Part shown: positions 8,554 through 18,485 of the stretch, piece after piece | Numbering within the stretch: the first letter of the stretch is position 1 | Layout: each line of letters starts with the position of its first letter | Origin: Lachnoclostridium sp. An76 | GTDB lineage: Bacteria; Bacillota; Clostridia; Lachnospirales; Lachnospiraceae | Length of the DNA stretch: 64,000 nucleotides | Assembly (NCBI RefSeq): GCF_002161355.1 | Contig: NZ_NFHL01000001.1 | Span: 868,001 to 932,000 of the forward strand | Reading direction: 5' to 3' | The notes under the pieces: generated by a model | What the model was told of the DNA's origin: nothing | The model's database searches: none | The model's input: the letters and a program-made list of their open reading frames with translations, nothing else | Made by a program: the position numbers and the translations under genes

Positions 8554-9696
8554 CTATGCCTGCCCATCCGTAATTTCCTTATAATAGCCTGCTCGATGCA
8601 GTATATTCCATAAATTTGTATCTACTCCTTTACTGACTTTATTATATCGATAGGATTTCGCACATTTACGCAGATCATTTGTAAATTCTTCTTCCTTGCC
8701 CGGCATATACTTTTTCACTATCTCATTTATCATTCCCTCATTTACAAAGTAGATTTCTTTTCCCCCTATACTCTCTATCTCTTTTATAACAGATGCGTAT
8801 TCTTCCGAATAATCTTTTAATGAATCAAGTTTTTCTTTACTAATGAGGATTTCCGAATTATTCAAACACAGCTGCGATTTAATAAGCTCGTAATCCTCTT
8901 CCATAATTCTGTCTATACTTAAAAGCATTCTATGAATAACGGGATATCTCTTATCGGGTCCTGAGGAAGTCGATAAGACCTCTGCCATTCTACATGCCTG
9001 CTTTGCGCTATTCAATTGAGAATATCTGAAAATAAGATCACAGTACTCTCCTATTTCATAATCACACATTGAACAATGGATTGTCTGGCTCGCCATACAG
9101 ATCACGGCATTTCCAATATAAGTTTTATAAAACTTTTCCCCATTACTTCTATATTTTTTTGTATCTACCTTTAATGTACATCCACACCGTTCGCCTTCTT
9201 CGTATAAACTGAGTTCTCCTTCAAATATCGGGTTCTCCTCTTTATGCTCATCTGAAATCGTAGAATAATAATAGCAAAAATAGGTATTTAAATAATTTTT
9301 GAAAAATACTGAGCTTGGATTTTCTATCAGCAGTTCCTTACTCTCTTTTCCTGCTATAACTGAGCTTTCCGCTTTTCGCGGCATTCTTTGCTCTATGCTG
9401 TTTTGTTCTCTATACGCCGCTTTACTGTTATCTGCTATAAGGAAGTCAACAGTAGTATGAAAATAATCTGCACACTCAATCAGAAATGGTATTGAAAGAT
9501 TACTGTCGTCAGGATCATTAATCAACTTATTTATAGCAGTCCGATCCAATGTATATTCCCATTCCAGTTCTCTTAATTTATCTGGGAACTCTGTTTGTGA
9601 TATCTGATTCTGTTGCAGCAATTTTCCCAAATTTTCCCCCACCCGCTTATTGATTATCTGATTTAATTCTTTTTTCTTTTTGGTCATATTACTCAT
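8554..9696 (-). CDS. XRE-family HTH regulator with a long C-terminal domain
   Basis: 380 residues from ATG 9696 (MSNMTKKKK); an in-frame ATG at 9717 is less likely because AAGGGGGA sits just before 9696. An atypical helix-turn-helix spans residues ~20-80 (ISQTEFPDKLRELEWEYTLD, then RTAINKLIN and the FLIECADYFHTTVDFLI ending typical of XRE proteins). The remaining ~290 residues include CSMCDYEIGEYCD and a helical C-terminus without recognised domain. It is divergent from two membrane-protein genes across a ~210-bp shared upstream region, so it probably regulates them and itself. The effector sensed by the C-terminal domain is unknown. Confidence 0.75.
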   Translation of the reverse strand: MSNMTKKKKELNQIINKRVGENLGKLLQQNQISQTEFPDKLRELEWEYTLDRTAINKLINDPDDSNLSIPFLIECADYFHTTVDFLIADNSKAAYREQNSIEQRMPRKAESSVIAGKESKELLIENPSSVFFKNYLNTYFCYYYSTISDEHKEENPIFEGELSLYEEGERCGCTLKVDTKKYRSNGEKFYKTYIGNAVICMASQTIHCSMCDYEIGEYCDLIFRYSQLNSAKQACRMAEVLSTSSGPDKRYPVIHRMLLSIDRIMEEDYELIKSQLCLNNSEILISKEKLDSLKDYSEEYASVIKEIESIGGKEIYFVNEGMINEIVKKYMPGKEEEFTNDLRKCAKSYRYNKVSKGVDTNLWNILHRAGYYKEITDGQA

Positions 9697-9907
9697 TGGA
9701 TCATCCCCCTTCCACACCCAAGTATAGTAAAAATTTGCAATACGCGCAAGTTATTTGTCAATTTTATACAATCCCCTTGTTTTATCTGCCTATAATGTGC
9801 TGTGATTTTCAACTATTTGATGAACTTTTTCCCACTTTTTTCCCACTATTTTTTTATCATGTCATTTTTTGTAAACTATGCTTGTAATTTGGAAGGAGGT
9901 ATGAAAA

Positions 9908-11860
9908 ATGCGTATTTTATCAAAAATAGCAACTGTTGTTAATGATGTAAAAAAATCTTTCGAAGAGCGCCGTATGGTCTCAATTTACAGTAAGATCATC
10001 CGTAAAGCTTCTTATGCCGGAAGTCCTTTTATTAAGTACTATTTAGGGAGAAAAACAGTTCTCTTTATATTATTTTGCCTTCAATTAATCTCCTTTTTCA
10101 CAACATTTGCAGGGGCAAAATACTACTTGGGGAATATCATGCCTTTTGCTCCGGCTGCTTTTACAATTGCTATTCAGGTTGCATTCTTTGTCTTTACTAA
10201 CAGGTATTCACAGACAGAGCGCAGAAAAAGAGCTACGGGTTTTTTAATGGTTCTTTTCTGCTTGATTTCTGCCACATTTTCCTATACCGGATTAGCGGTC
10301 AGCACTCTACCGCCTGAAAACGAATATGAAAAAACATATAATGAATATGTATCTGCAGCCGAAACCGTAAAAGATCAGCTTTTAGAAAAAAATTCTACAG
10401 AAGAAGAGATAAACCAAGCAGCCCAGAATCTCCTCATTAAGGCTGATTCTTTAATCTCCGCTGCCGATTCACAATCTTCCAGCCTTGATAAACAGATCAG
10501 AAGTAATGAGGATATCCTTAATGCTGCTATAACATCCACCACTTATACTGATTACTTTGGAAATACTACATCTAGCACAGGAATCGGCCCTGCCGGAACT
10601 GCCGCTGCTGAAAATATTCCTGAATTAACCAGGCTTAAAAACCAGATTACAAATGAACGGAATTCTCTTTCTGATGCCCGAGGGAACCTTACACCGGAAC
10701 AGATAATTGATTATATCCATAGTTCTGATGAAAATGCAGCTTTATCTTCTGATGTAAGTGCAAACATTACAAAGCTCATTCTAAACTATAATGCTTTAAA
10801 TAAAACTTTAAACACTCTGAGCTCTACTTCTGATACATATCAAGAACCGGATCAGATTTCTGATACATATATAGAAGAGCTCCGAAATAAATATAAACTC
10901 TATACCGAACTAAAAGATGCAACTGATGATCTCGCAGTGCCTGAATCAGTTGAAGAAAATAATACGCTTTCACTAGGTTCTCTTGCAGAAAAGTTTGTCC
11001 ATTGGCTGAAAGCAGACAGCTCCGCTGAACAAGCGCTGTCATATTTAAATGAGAAAAAAGATATTGTAGAGGAAAATTATCTCAAACTGACCCGCCTGGC
11101 AGACACTTTAAACGCAAAAGACATCAGCCTTACAAAGCTGAACACTGCCAGGACAGCCCTTAACGCTTATGGTGATCCCAATTTGCAGGCAGTAATATAT
11201 ATTTTCGATCCGCAATATCGGAGCAAAGTAATCGGAGTCCTTATCCTGGCTGCTCTGGTCGACGGGCTTACCCTAATTTTGGGCGTATTAGGGAATTCAC
11301 GCCCCCTGCCTCTTTTGGACTCAAAAACCAACCGGGAAATCGACAATGAAGATCATCTGTTTTCAATCATATTTGTTTCACTTCTCGGGAAGGGAATAGA
11401 TAATAAGTTGTTACCCTATAAAGGAAAAGCTTCATTCAAAAAAGCTTGTATTGAATATGTAAATGAAATAAAAAGTATTATTCACAAATTTTTACAGAAG
11501 TTCCAGAATAGTCCCTGGACCAGCCAATGGGGATATGGTCTCTATGCAAAATACAGCGATTTAAAAGACACTGAAGATATCGTCCCTATTGTATCTATTC
11601 TTCAGCAGCTCGGGTATCTGCAATTGCTCAGTCCACGGGATTTCGAATTACTGAAGCGAAACTATCATGGTATTTCGAAAGATTCACCTGCATCCTCTGC
11701 TAATACCATCTGCGGCCTGGACGACTATATATGTGTCTTACGATATCGGGTTGAGCTCTATCTGCGAAACAGTACAGCAGAAATAGCAATGAATTTTATT
11801 CCTTTTGTTGATGAAGAGGAGGAAGAAGACGAAAAAACAGAGAGGAGTACAGACAAATGA
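9908..11860 (+). CDS. Large membrane protein with extracytoplasmic coiled-coil region, unknown function
   Basis: 650 residues, ATG 9908 behind GGAAGGAGG. Hydrophobic segments lie near residues 47-66, 78-97 and 112-132. Then ~300 residues of polar, Asn/Ser/Glu-rich, partly coiled-coil sequence follow. A further membrane segment near 440-462 (IGVLILAALVDGLTLILGVLG) precedes a ~190-residue soluble tail ending in an acidic cluster (VDEEEEEDEK). Topology suggests an external or inter-membrane helical domain and a cytoplasmic tail. I do not recognise the family. It overlaps the next gene by 4 bp (ATGA), so the two probably form one complex, under control of the divergent XRE gene. Confidence 0.75.
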   Translation: MRILSKIATVVNDVKKSFEERRMVSIYSKIIRKASYAGSPFIKYYLGRKTVLFILFCLQLISFFTTFAGAKYYLGNIMPFAPAAFTIAIQVAFFVFTNRYSQTERRKRATGFLMVLFCLISATFSYTGLAVSTLPPENEYEKTYNEYVSAAETVKDQLLEKNSTEEEINQAAQNLLIKADSLISAADSQSSSLDKQIRSNEDILNAAITSTTYTDYFGNTTSSTGIGPAGTAAAENIPELTRLKNQITNERNSLSDARGNLTPEQIIDYIHSSDENAALSSDVSANITKLILNYNALNKTLNTLSSTSDTYQEPDQISDTYIEELRNKYKLYTELKDATDDLAVPESVEENNTLSLGSLAEKFVHWLKADSSAEQALSYLNEKKDIVEENYLKLTRLADTLNAKDISLTKLNTARTALNAYGDPNLQAVIYIFDPQYRSKVIGVLILAALVDGLTLILGVLGNSRPLPLLDSKTNREIDNEDHLFSIIFVSLLGKGIDNKLLPYKGKASFKKACIEYVNEIKSIIHKFLQKFQNSPWTSQWGYGLYAKYSDLKDTEDIVPIVSILQQLGYLQLLSPRDFELLKRNYHGISKDSPASSANTICGLDDYICVLRYRVELYLRNSTAEIAMNFIPFVDEEEEEDEKTERSTDK

Positions 11861-12552
11861 TCTATATGGTTTTTATTATCATTATTTTTCTTATTCTAAT
11901 AACTGTAATGGCCACAATGAATGCCCAGCATGGCAAAATATCCGAGCGCCCTTTAAGGAGAAAAATACTGGATGATACAGCAAACCTTCTTTTCTTTACT
12001 ACTGTCTTTTGCTGCCTTTTCTTCTTTGTAAAAGAGGTTAAAATTATCCTGTCTTTAGTTGCTATATTACTTATTACGCTACTATTTATACATAAAGCTC
12101 GTGTCAAAAAAATTATAAATATTTTTTTAATAAAGAGTACTTTATTTACCGCCTTATTACGAAACAGGCAGAGTTCCTCTTTAGAGGCCTGTGATAAAAA
12201 CTCTGCTTCGAACGATCCTAACCAACCTGCCCAAAGGCAAGATATATACAGAGAATATATCTTATCCTTTGTTGTATTATTCTGCAAGCGGGCTGTATTG
12301 CTTATCGTCTTCTCACTTTTGATGATCTGGATCGTCCATAATTTTTTTGCCGACCAAAAAATCGTTGATATCTTAAAGCCATTTTCTGATGAAAATTTTT
12401 TGATTGACGCACTAACGCTGCTTAATAACTGGGGATTTATATTTAACTGTTGGAAATTCAGCTCAGATTATCAAGCCATACAAAACGAAAAATATGATGC
12501 GGAGTTGGAACGCATTATCAGGAAGTTAGATCGCAGAGAACATGACATTTAA
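11857..12552 (+). CDS. Small membrane protein coupled to the preceding one, unknown function
   Basis: 231 residues starting at ATG 11857, overlapping the upstream stop. It begins with a membrane helix (residues 1-20), has a paired hydrophobic region near 43-82 (NLLFFTTVFCCLFFFV; ILSLVAILLITLLFI) and another near 148-170, then a charged C-terminus (ELERIIRKLDRREHD). No family recognised. Coupling and the following terminator at 12568-12602 mark the end of a two-gene operon. It could be a subunit of a membrane defence or transport complex; this is inference only. Confidence 0.7.
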   Translation: MIYMVFIIIIFLILITVMATMNAQHGKISERPLRRKILDDTANLLFFTTVFCCLFFFVKEVKIILSLVAILLITLLFIHKARVKKIINIFLIKSTLFTALLRNRQSSSLEACDKNSASNDPNQPAQRQDIYREYILSFVVLFCKRAVLLIVFSLLMIWIVHNFFADQKIVDILKPFSDENFLIDALTLLNNWGFIFNCWKFSSDYQAIQNEKYDAELERIIRKLDRREHDI

Positions 12553-12567
12553 GAAGGGCTAATATCA

Positions 12568-12602
12568 ATCGTGACACAATCGTTTCAGCATTGTGTCACG
12601 AT
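12568..12602 (+). terminator. Intrinsic terminator of the two-membrane-protein operon
   Basis: ATCGTGACACAAT (12568-12580) and ATTGTGTCACGAT (12590-12602) are perfect 13-bp inverted arms with a 9-base loop, 15 bp after the stop codon, followed by TTTGCGTTTTC. The convergent gene ends at 12663, so it may act in both directions. Confidence 0.7.
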
Positions 12603-12662
12603 TTTGCGTTTTCAGGGCTTTCACTAAACGCATGTATTATGCTTTTATATTATATACTTGCC

Positions 12663-14357
12663 TTATGCCATCACGACCATACATTCTTTCTCACAGAATG
12701 CAATCCCATATTTAATAATCTTCTTCATGCTGCGGCGCTTCAGGCCTTCCGCGTATTTCTTTTCTTCAATCTGCCTGAGCGCTTGCCTGCATGCCGCTTC
12801 CAGGTTCCCATCATCCGCATATTTCAGTTCAATCACCATCCCGACCCGGTCCGGTGTCTGGATAGAGATGTCGCTGTATCCTTCCCCGCTCTCCGCATTG
12901 GACTTGACCAGCCAGCTCCCTTGGCTGCGCAGAAGCCCAAGGAGCATACCATGATAGAAGTTTTCTTTCATATTTCTCCGCACGGCTGTATCCCGCACAC
13001 TGATGGAATCCCACAGATAATCGCTGAGCATCTCCTGGATCATGGACACATCACCCTCCAGGAAAGCCGCGCAGAAGCGGTTGATCCTGGTTGAATCTGC
13101 CCGTGTTATTTCCTGAAACCAGTCTTTTATCAGGTCAATGAACAGATCCCTTACCTCCCGGTTCGGCAATGCCAGCTCCATCTTCTTTCCAGGCACTCTC
13201 CTGCGGCATGTCAGGTACCCGGTGGAATAAAGGACGCTCCAGATATTATCAATGGAATCCTCTATCTCCCGGTAAGTCAGTTCCTGACGGATAGTTTTTG
13301 TGACTGATCCGCCGTTGATCAGACACTCGACATCATTTTTTGTGCTTTGATCCGCTTTCTTCAGCAGCCGTCGGATCAGATCGTTCCCGCTGGTATTGGC
13401 CCAGTAATTCTCTGGTTCAGCGCTCTTATCTTTCAGCAGGATCTGGACATACTTTATAACATCCCATGGACAGTACACAGATGTATCTCCAAAACGATAC
13501 CCATCATACCACTCCCGTACGGTGTCATGGAAATTACCCAGTCCGTAATAATCCAAAAGTTCTGTCACCTCATCTTCTGTAAATCCAAAACTATCGCAGA
13601 AATAAGGCTCTAACATGGTCATTACGTTTAAATTATTCAGCCCTGTGAAAATGCTTTCCTTTGAAATCCTGAGGCATCCCGTAAGTACAGCGAAATACAG
13701 GCTGTCATTCGTCTTCAGGGCATTTCCAAGCATATTTCGCATGAGCGATAACATCTCATCATAATATCCACTCTGAAATGCCTTATCCAAAGGAACATCA
13801 TATTCATCGATCAGAAGAATGACTTTTTGTCCAAAATGCCTGGACAGAAGCTGAGAAAGGGTTTTCAGGCTGGCCGCTGCTACTTTCTCCGTCATCGTAT
13901 AAATCCCACCTTGTGACGACCCTACCTCTGTCAGCTGTGCATAGGCTTCTTTTTCATCATCAGTCAATCTGTCACTGCTGTTTAAAAGCCGGAATCTTGC
14001 GGCTTCATTCCCGATGATAGTCCGCAATGCCGCTGAAGCAGACTCAAAGTCCCGTCCATCCACATCTTTCAGGCTGATGGAGATCACAGGGAATTTTCCC
14101 ATATATTTCTCACACAGTTCCTTTTCCTGCATGATCTTTAAACCGTCAAAAAGCGCCGGATCAGCCCCTACTTCAAAAAAGCATTTCAGCATGCTCATAT
14201 TCAGGCTTTTCCCAAAGCGTCTTGGACGCGTAAATAAGTTTACCTCTCCCCAGTTTTGCAATAGTTCCTTAATAAACAGGGTTTTGTCTGCATAATAAAA
14301 ATCATTCGTCATGATCTTTTCAAATCCATCGATGCCAATGGGAAGTTTCTTCTTCAC
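12663..14357 (-). CDS. AAA-ATPase / PD-(D/E)XK nuclease-like protein, copy 1 of 4
   Basis: 564 residues. GTG 14357 (giving MKKKLPIG) is chosen because copy 4 has ATG at the homologous codon and GGAG lies ~10 bp upstream in all copies. Domains: AAA-ATPase_like (PF09820-type) with Walker A RPRRFGKSLN near residue 45 and Walker B VILLIDEYDVP; then a PDDEXK_9-like C-terminus with VIELKYADDGNLEAAC (E-x-K). Such proteins are multi-copy in gut Clostridia and Bacteroidetes; function is unproven, possibly defence or mobile-element related. The central patch (VMTMLEPYFCDSFGFTEDEV onward) differs from copies 2 and 3 but matches copy 4. Confidence 0.85.
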   Translation of the reverse strand: MKKKLPIGIDGFEKIMTNDFYYADKTLFIKELLQNWGEVNLFTRPRRFGKSLNMSMLKCFFEVGADPALFDGLKIMQEKELCEKYMGKFPVISISLKDVDGRDFESASAALRTIIGNEAARFRLLNSSDRLTDDEKEAYAQLTEVGSSQGGIYTMTEKVAAASLKTLSQLLSRHFGQKVILLIDEYDVPLDKAFQSGYYDEMLSLMRNMLGNALKTNDSLYFAVLTGCLRISKESIFTGLNNLNVMTMLEPYFCDSFGFTEDEVTELLDYYGLGNFHDTVREWYDGYRFGDTSVYCPWDVIKYVQILLKDKSAEPENYWANTSGNDLIRRLLKKADQSTKNDVECLINGGSVTKTIRQELTYREIEDSIDNIWSVLYSTGYLTCRRRVPGKKMELALPNREVRDLFIDLIKDWFQEITRADSTRINRFCAAFLEGDVSMIQEMLSDYLWDSISVRDTAVRRNMKENFYHGMLLGLLRSQGSWLVKSNAESGEGYSDISIQTPDRVGMVIELKYADDGNLEAACRQALRQIEEKKYAEGLKRRSMKKIIKYGIAFCEKECMVVMA

Positions 14358-14557
14358 TTTCTCCACGCTCCTTTCCGGTGTCAGTGGAATAAGCACAACA
14401 TTACTCTGTAATCCCATCAAAAGATACAACGCACCTGTTATGCATCCATTTTACCGTTACGCTGCGGGGCAATCAAGCTTGCCCATGCAATCTAAGCAGG
14501 CATATTGCTGATACCGATACTAATTCTTTACCGTGTACGATTATTTCGCCATTTAGT

Positions 14558-14980
14558 TTATTCCTTGTCCCAGTCCTCTTCATCAAAATCTGGATACTGC
14601 TGAATATACCCTTTGGACTTGACTATACGTGGCGCGAAACGCTCTCCTGCCTCACTGATTCTGGATACTGTAATGGTGAACATCCAATCATCTCCAAAGT
14701 CATAATGAAGCGAAAATTTCTGCCCTTTATAAAGTCCGATCTTATCAATAGCTATATCTGTTGACGGTTCACCTCCCTCTGGATTTGACTGATACGTATC
14801 TTCACTATACATATGGTTGTCCATGCAGAATTCATACAGATGCTCATCAATAAAATCAAAGGCTTCCAGAATAATCCCACACAACCGGTCCAACGATTCA
14901 TCCCCGCAGATTTCGATATTTCTGTAAACATCACGGCCTCTGCCAGCCGGATATACTTTCATTGAATATGTTTTACTCAT
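14558..14980 (-). CDS. pRiA4b ORF-3-like protein (IS1096 TnpR-like)
   Basis: 140 residues; ATG 14980 (MSKTYSMKVYP) is preferred over an upstream in-frame codon at 15007 because GAGGTG lies 4-9 bp before it. The central DKIGLYKGQKFSLHYDFGDD and DWMFTITV segments are the hallmark of the plasmid pRiA4b ORF-3 family (PF07929), small proteins common on plasmids and near mobile DNA. The C-terminus is acidic (YPDFDEEDWDKE). Molecular function is not known. It sits between AAA paralogues 1 and 2. Confidence 0.8.
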   Translation of the reverse strand: MSKTYSMKVYPAGRGRDVYRNIEICGDESLDRLCGIILEAFDFIDEHLYEFCMDNHMYSEDTYQSNPEGGEPSTDIAIDKIGLYKGQKFSLHYDFGDDWMFTITVSRISEAGERFAPRIVKSKGYIQQYPDFDEEDWDKE

Positions 14981-15035
14981 CACACACCTCTTATCCGCCT
15001 TATCCAATTCTGCTTCAAACCTGTTATACTTGTCC

Positions 15036-16730
15036 TTATGCCATCATGACCATACATGCTTTCCCACAAAACGCGATCCCATATTTAATGATCTTCTTCA
15101 TGCCGCAGCGCTTCAGGCCTTCCGCGTATTTCTTTTCTTCAATCTGCCTGAGTGCTTCCCTGCATGCCGCTTCCAGGTTCCCATCATCCGCATATTTCAG
15201 TTCGATCACCATCCCGACCCGGTCCGGTGTCTGAATAGAGATGTCGCTGTATCCTTCCCCGGTCTCCGCATTGGACTTGACCAGCCAGCTCCCCTGGCTG
15301 CGCAGAAGCCCAAGGAGCATACCATGATAGAAGTTTTCTTTCATATTCCTTCGCACTGCCGTATCCCGCACGCTGATGGAGTCCCACAGATAATCGCTGA
15401 GCATCTCCTGGATCATGGACACATCCTCCTCCAGGAAAGCCGTACAAAAGCGGTTGATCCTGGTTGAATCTGCCCGCGTTATTTCCTGAAACCAGTCTTT
15501 TATCAGGTCAATGAACAGATCCCTTACCTCCCGGTTCGGCAATGCCAGCTCCATCTTCTTTCCAGGCACTCTCCTGCGGCATGTCAGGTACCCGGTGGAA
15601 TAAAGGACACTCCAGATATTATCAATGGAATCCTCTATCTCCCGGTAAGTCAGTTCCTGACGGATAGTTTTTGTGACCGTTCCTCCGTTGATCAGACACT
15701 CGACATCATTTTTTGTGCTTTGGTCCGCTTTCTTCAGCAGGCGTCGGATCAGATCGTTCCCGCTGGTATTGGCCCAGTAGTTTTCCGGCTCAGCGTCCGG
15801 ATCTGCCATCAGCTCATCGCAGTAATTGATCACATCCCAGGGACAATATACGTCCGTATCTCCAAAACGATACCCATCATACCAGTCCCGGATCACACCT
15901 TTGTAAGAAGACAATCCATAAAATTCCAACAGCTCATCCACATCCGAATTGGTAAAACCGAAGTACTCATCATACCGAACATCAGAAATCGTGTGGACTT
16001 TCAGGTTGTTCAGCCCCGTGAAGATACTTTCTTTAGAAATCCTGAGGCATCCGGTAAGTACAGCGAAATACAGGCTGTCATTCGTCTTCAGGGCATTTCC
16101 AAGCACATTTCGCATGAGCGATAACATCTCATCATAATATCCACTCTGAAATGCCTTATCCAAAGGAACATCATATTCATCGATCAGAAGAATGACTTTT
16201 TGTCCAAAATGCCTGGACAGAAGCTGAGAAAGGGTTTTCAGGCTGGCCGCTGCTACTTTCTCCGTCATCGTATAAATCCCGCCTTGTGACGCCCCTACCT
16301 CTGTCAGCTGTGCATAGGATTCTTTTTCATCATCAGTCAATCTGTCACTGCTGTTTAAAAACCGGAATCTTGCGGCTTCATTCCCGATGATCGTCCGCAA
16401 TGCCGCTGAAGCAGACTCAAAGTCACGTCCATCCACACTTTTCAGGCTGATGGAGATCACAGGGAATTTTCCCATATATTTCTCACACAGTTCTTTTTCC
16501 TGCATGATCTTTAAACCGTCAAAAAGCGCCGGATCAGCCCCTACCTCAAAAAAGCATTTCAGCATGCTCATATTCAGGCTTTTTCCAAAGCGTCTTGGAC
16601 GCGTAAATAAGTTTACCTCTCCCCAGTTTTGCAGCAGTTCCTTAATAAACAGAGTTTTGTCTGCATAATAAAAATCATTCGTCATGATCTTTTCAAATCC
16701 ATCGATGCCAATGGGAAGTTTCTTCTTCAC
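15036..16730 (-). CDS. AAA-ATPase / PD-(D/E)XK nuclease-like protein, copy 2 of 4
   Basis: Same architecture and start logic as copy 1 (GTG 16730, MKKKLPIG; in-frame ATG at 16763 also possible). Walker A, Walker B and the ELKYA nuclease motif are kept, with 564 residues. The N-terminal ~240 and C-terminal ~240 residues are almost identical to copy 1, but a central patch of ~85 residues (KVHTISDVRYDEYFGFTNSD onward) is of a different type shared with copy 3. The upstream DNA repeats the segment GACCAGCGATCAGGCTGTCA found also before copy 3 (as GACCGGCGATCAGGCTGTCA), showing duplication of whole gene units. Confidence 0.85.
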   Translation of the reverse strand: MKKKLPIGIDGFEKIMTNDFYYADKTLFIKELLQNWGEVNLFTRPRRFGKSLNMSMLKCFFEVGADPALFDGLKIMQEKELCEKYMGKFPVISISLKSVDGRDFESASAALRTIIGNEAARFRFLNSSDRLTDDEKESYAQLTEVGASQGGIYTMTEKVAAASLKTLSQLLSRHFGQKVILLIDEYDVPLDKAFQSGYYDEMLSLMRNVLGNALKTNDSLYFAVLTGCLRISKESIFTGLNNLKVHTISDVRYDEYFGFTNSDVDELLEFYGLSSYKGVIRDWYDGYRFGDTDVYCPWDVINYCDELMADPDAEPENYWANTSGNDLIRRLLKKADQSTKNDVECLINGGTVTKTIRQELTYREIEDSIDNIWSVLYSTGYLTCRRRVPGKKMELALPNREVRDLFIDLIKDWFQEITRADSTRINRFCTAFLEEDVSMIQEMLSDYLWDSISVRDTAVRRNMKENFYHGMLLGLLRSQGSWLVKSNAETGEGYSDISIQTPDRVGMVIELKYADDGNLEAACREALRQIEEKKYAEGLKRCGMKKIIKYGIAFCGKACMVMMA

Positions 16731-16790
16731 TTTCTCCACGCTCCTTTCAGATGACAGTGACACGAAATGACCAGCGATCAGGCTGTCATG

Positions 16791-18485
16791 CTATGCCATC
16801 ACGACCATACATTCTTTCTCGCAGAATGCGATCCCATATTTAATGATCTTCTTCATGCCGCGGCGCTTCAGGCCTTCCGCGTATTTCTTTTCTTCAATCT
16901 GCCTGAGTGCTTCCCGGCAGGCCGCTTCCAGGTTCCCATTATCCGCATATTTCAGTTCGATCACCATCCCGACCCGGTCCGGTGTCTGGATAGAGATGTC
17001 GCTGTATCCTTCCCCGGTCTCCGCATTGGACTTGACCAGCCAGCTCCCCTGGCTGCGCAGAAGCCCAAGGAGCATCCCATGATAAAAGTTTTCCTTCATG
17101 TTCCTGCGCACGGCTGTGTCCCTCACACTGATGGAATCCCACAGATAATCGCTGAGCATCTCCTGGATCATGGACACATCCCCCTCCAGGAAAGCCGTAC
17201 AAAAGCGGTTGATCCTGGTTGAATCTGCCCGTGTTATTTCCTGAAACCAGTCTTTAATCAGGTCAATGAACAGATCCCTTACCTCCCGGTTCGGCAATAC
17301 CAGCTCCATCTTCTTTCCAGGCACTCTCCTGCGGCATGTCAGGTACCCGGTGGAATAAAGGACGCTCCAGATATTATCAATGGAATCCTCTATCTCCCGG
17401 TAAGTCAGTTCCTGACGGATAGTTTTTGTGACTGATCCGCCGTTGATCAGACACTCGACATCATTTTTTGTGCTTTGATCCGCTTTCTTCAGCAGGCGTC
17501 GGATCAGATCGTTCCCGCTGGTATTAGCCCAGTAGTTTTCCGGCTCTGCGTCCGGATCTGCCAGCAACTCATCGCAGTAATTGATCACATCCCAGGGACA
17601 ATATACGTCCGTATCTCCAAAACGATACCCATCATACCAGTCCCGGATCACACCTTTGTAAGAAGACAATCCATAGAATTCCAACAGCTCATCCACATCC
17701 GAATTGGTAAAACCGAAGTACTCATCATACCGGACATCAGAAATCGTGTGGACTTTCAGGTTGTTCAGCCCCGTGAAGATACTTTCTTTAGAAATCCTGA
17801 GACACCCGGTAAGTACAGCAAAGTATAGACTCTCATTCGTCTTCAGTGCATTTCCCAACAAGTTACGGATGAGATTTAACATCTCATCATAATATCCACT
17901 CTGGAATGCCTTATCCAAAGGAACATCATATTCATCGATCAGAAGAATGACCTTCTGCCCATAATGCTTTTCAAGAAGCTGCGAAAGCATTTTCAAACTT
18001 GCTGCCGCCATACCTTCTGTCATGGTATAGAGTCCACCCTGTGCACGTCCTACCTCTGTCAATTGTGCATAAGCGTCTTTGTCATCATCAGATAGATTAG
18101 CGCTGTTCCTTAAGAAATCAAATCGTCTTGCTGCATCCCCGATCAGTGTCCGCAATGCTACCGATGCCGACTCAAAACTCAGTCCATCCACACTTTTCAG
18201 GCTGATAGAGATCACAGGGAATTTTTCCATATATTTCTCACATAGTTCCTTTTCCTGCATGATCTTTAAACCGTCAAAAAGCGCCGGATCAGCCCCTACT
18301 TCAAAAAAGCATTTCAGCATGCTCATATTTAGGCTTTTTCCAAAACGTCTGGGACGGGTAAACAGATTCACTTTGCCCCAGTTTAGCAAGAGTTCCCTGA
18401 TAAACAGGGTTTTATCTACGTAGTAGAAATCTTCTGAAAAAAACTCTTCAAAATTTTCAATCCCTACAGGGAGCTTTTTTCTCAC
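16791..18485 (-). CDS. AAA-ATPase / PD-(D/E)XK nuclease-like protein, copy 3 of 4
   Basis: 564 residues from GTG 18485 (MKKLPVG-type start by alignment with copy 4; in-frame ATG at 18518 possible). The N-terminal region (ENFEEFFSEDFYYVDKTLFI) resembles copy 4, the central variable patch matches copy 2, and the C-terminal half matches copies 1 and 2, so the gene is a mosaic. Walker A FGKSLN, Walker B LLIDEYD and the C-terminal ELKYADNGNLEAAC motif are intact. It ends 61 bp before the copy 2 start. Confidence 0.85.
   Translation of the reverse strand: MRKKLPVGIENFEEFFSEDFYYVDKTLFIRELLLNWGKVNLFTRPRRFGKSLNMSMLKCFFEVGADPALFDGLKIMQEKELCEKYMEKFPVISISLKSVDGLSFESASVALRTLIGDAARRFDFLRNSANLSDDDKDAYAQLTEVGRAQGGLYTMTEGMAAASLKMLSQLLEKHYGQKVILLIDEYDVPLDKAFQSGYYDEMLNLIRNLLGNALKTNESLYFAVLTGCLRISKESIFTGLNNLKVHTISDVRYDEYFGFTNSDVDELLEFYGLSSYKGVIRDWYDGYRFGDTDVYCPWDVINYCDELLADPDAEPENYWANTSGNDLIRRLLKKADQSTKNDVECLINGGSVTKTIRQELTYREIEDSIDNIWSVLYSTGYLTCRRRVPGKKMELVLPNREVRDLFIDLIKDWFQEITRADSTRINRFCTAFLEGDVSMIQEMLSDYLWDSISVRDTAVRRNMKENFYHGMLLGLLRSQGSWLVKSNAETGEGYSDISIQTPDRVGMVIELKYADNGNLEAACREALRQIEEKKYAEGLKRRGMKKIIKYGIAFCEKECMVVMA

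Noticed and set aside
12663..18485. AAA/PD-(D/E)XK paralogues as transposase genes
   Set aside because: Walker motifs and an ELKYA nuclease-type motif are present; there is no DDE or tyrosine-recombinase signature and no clear terminal repeats.
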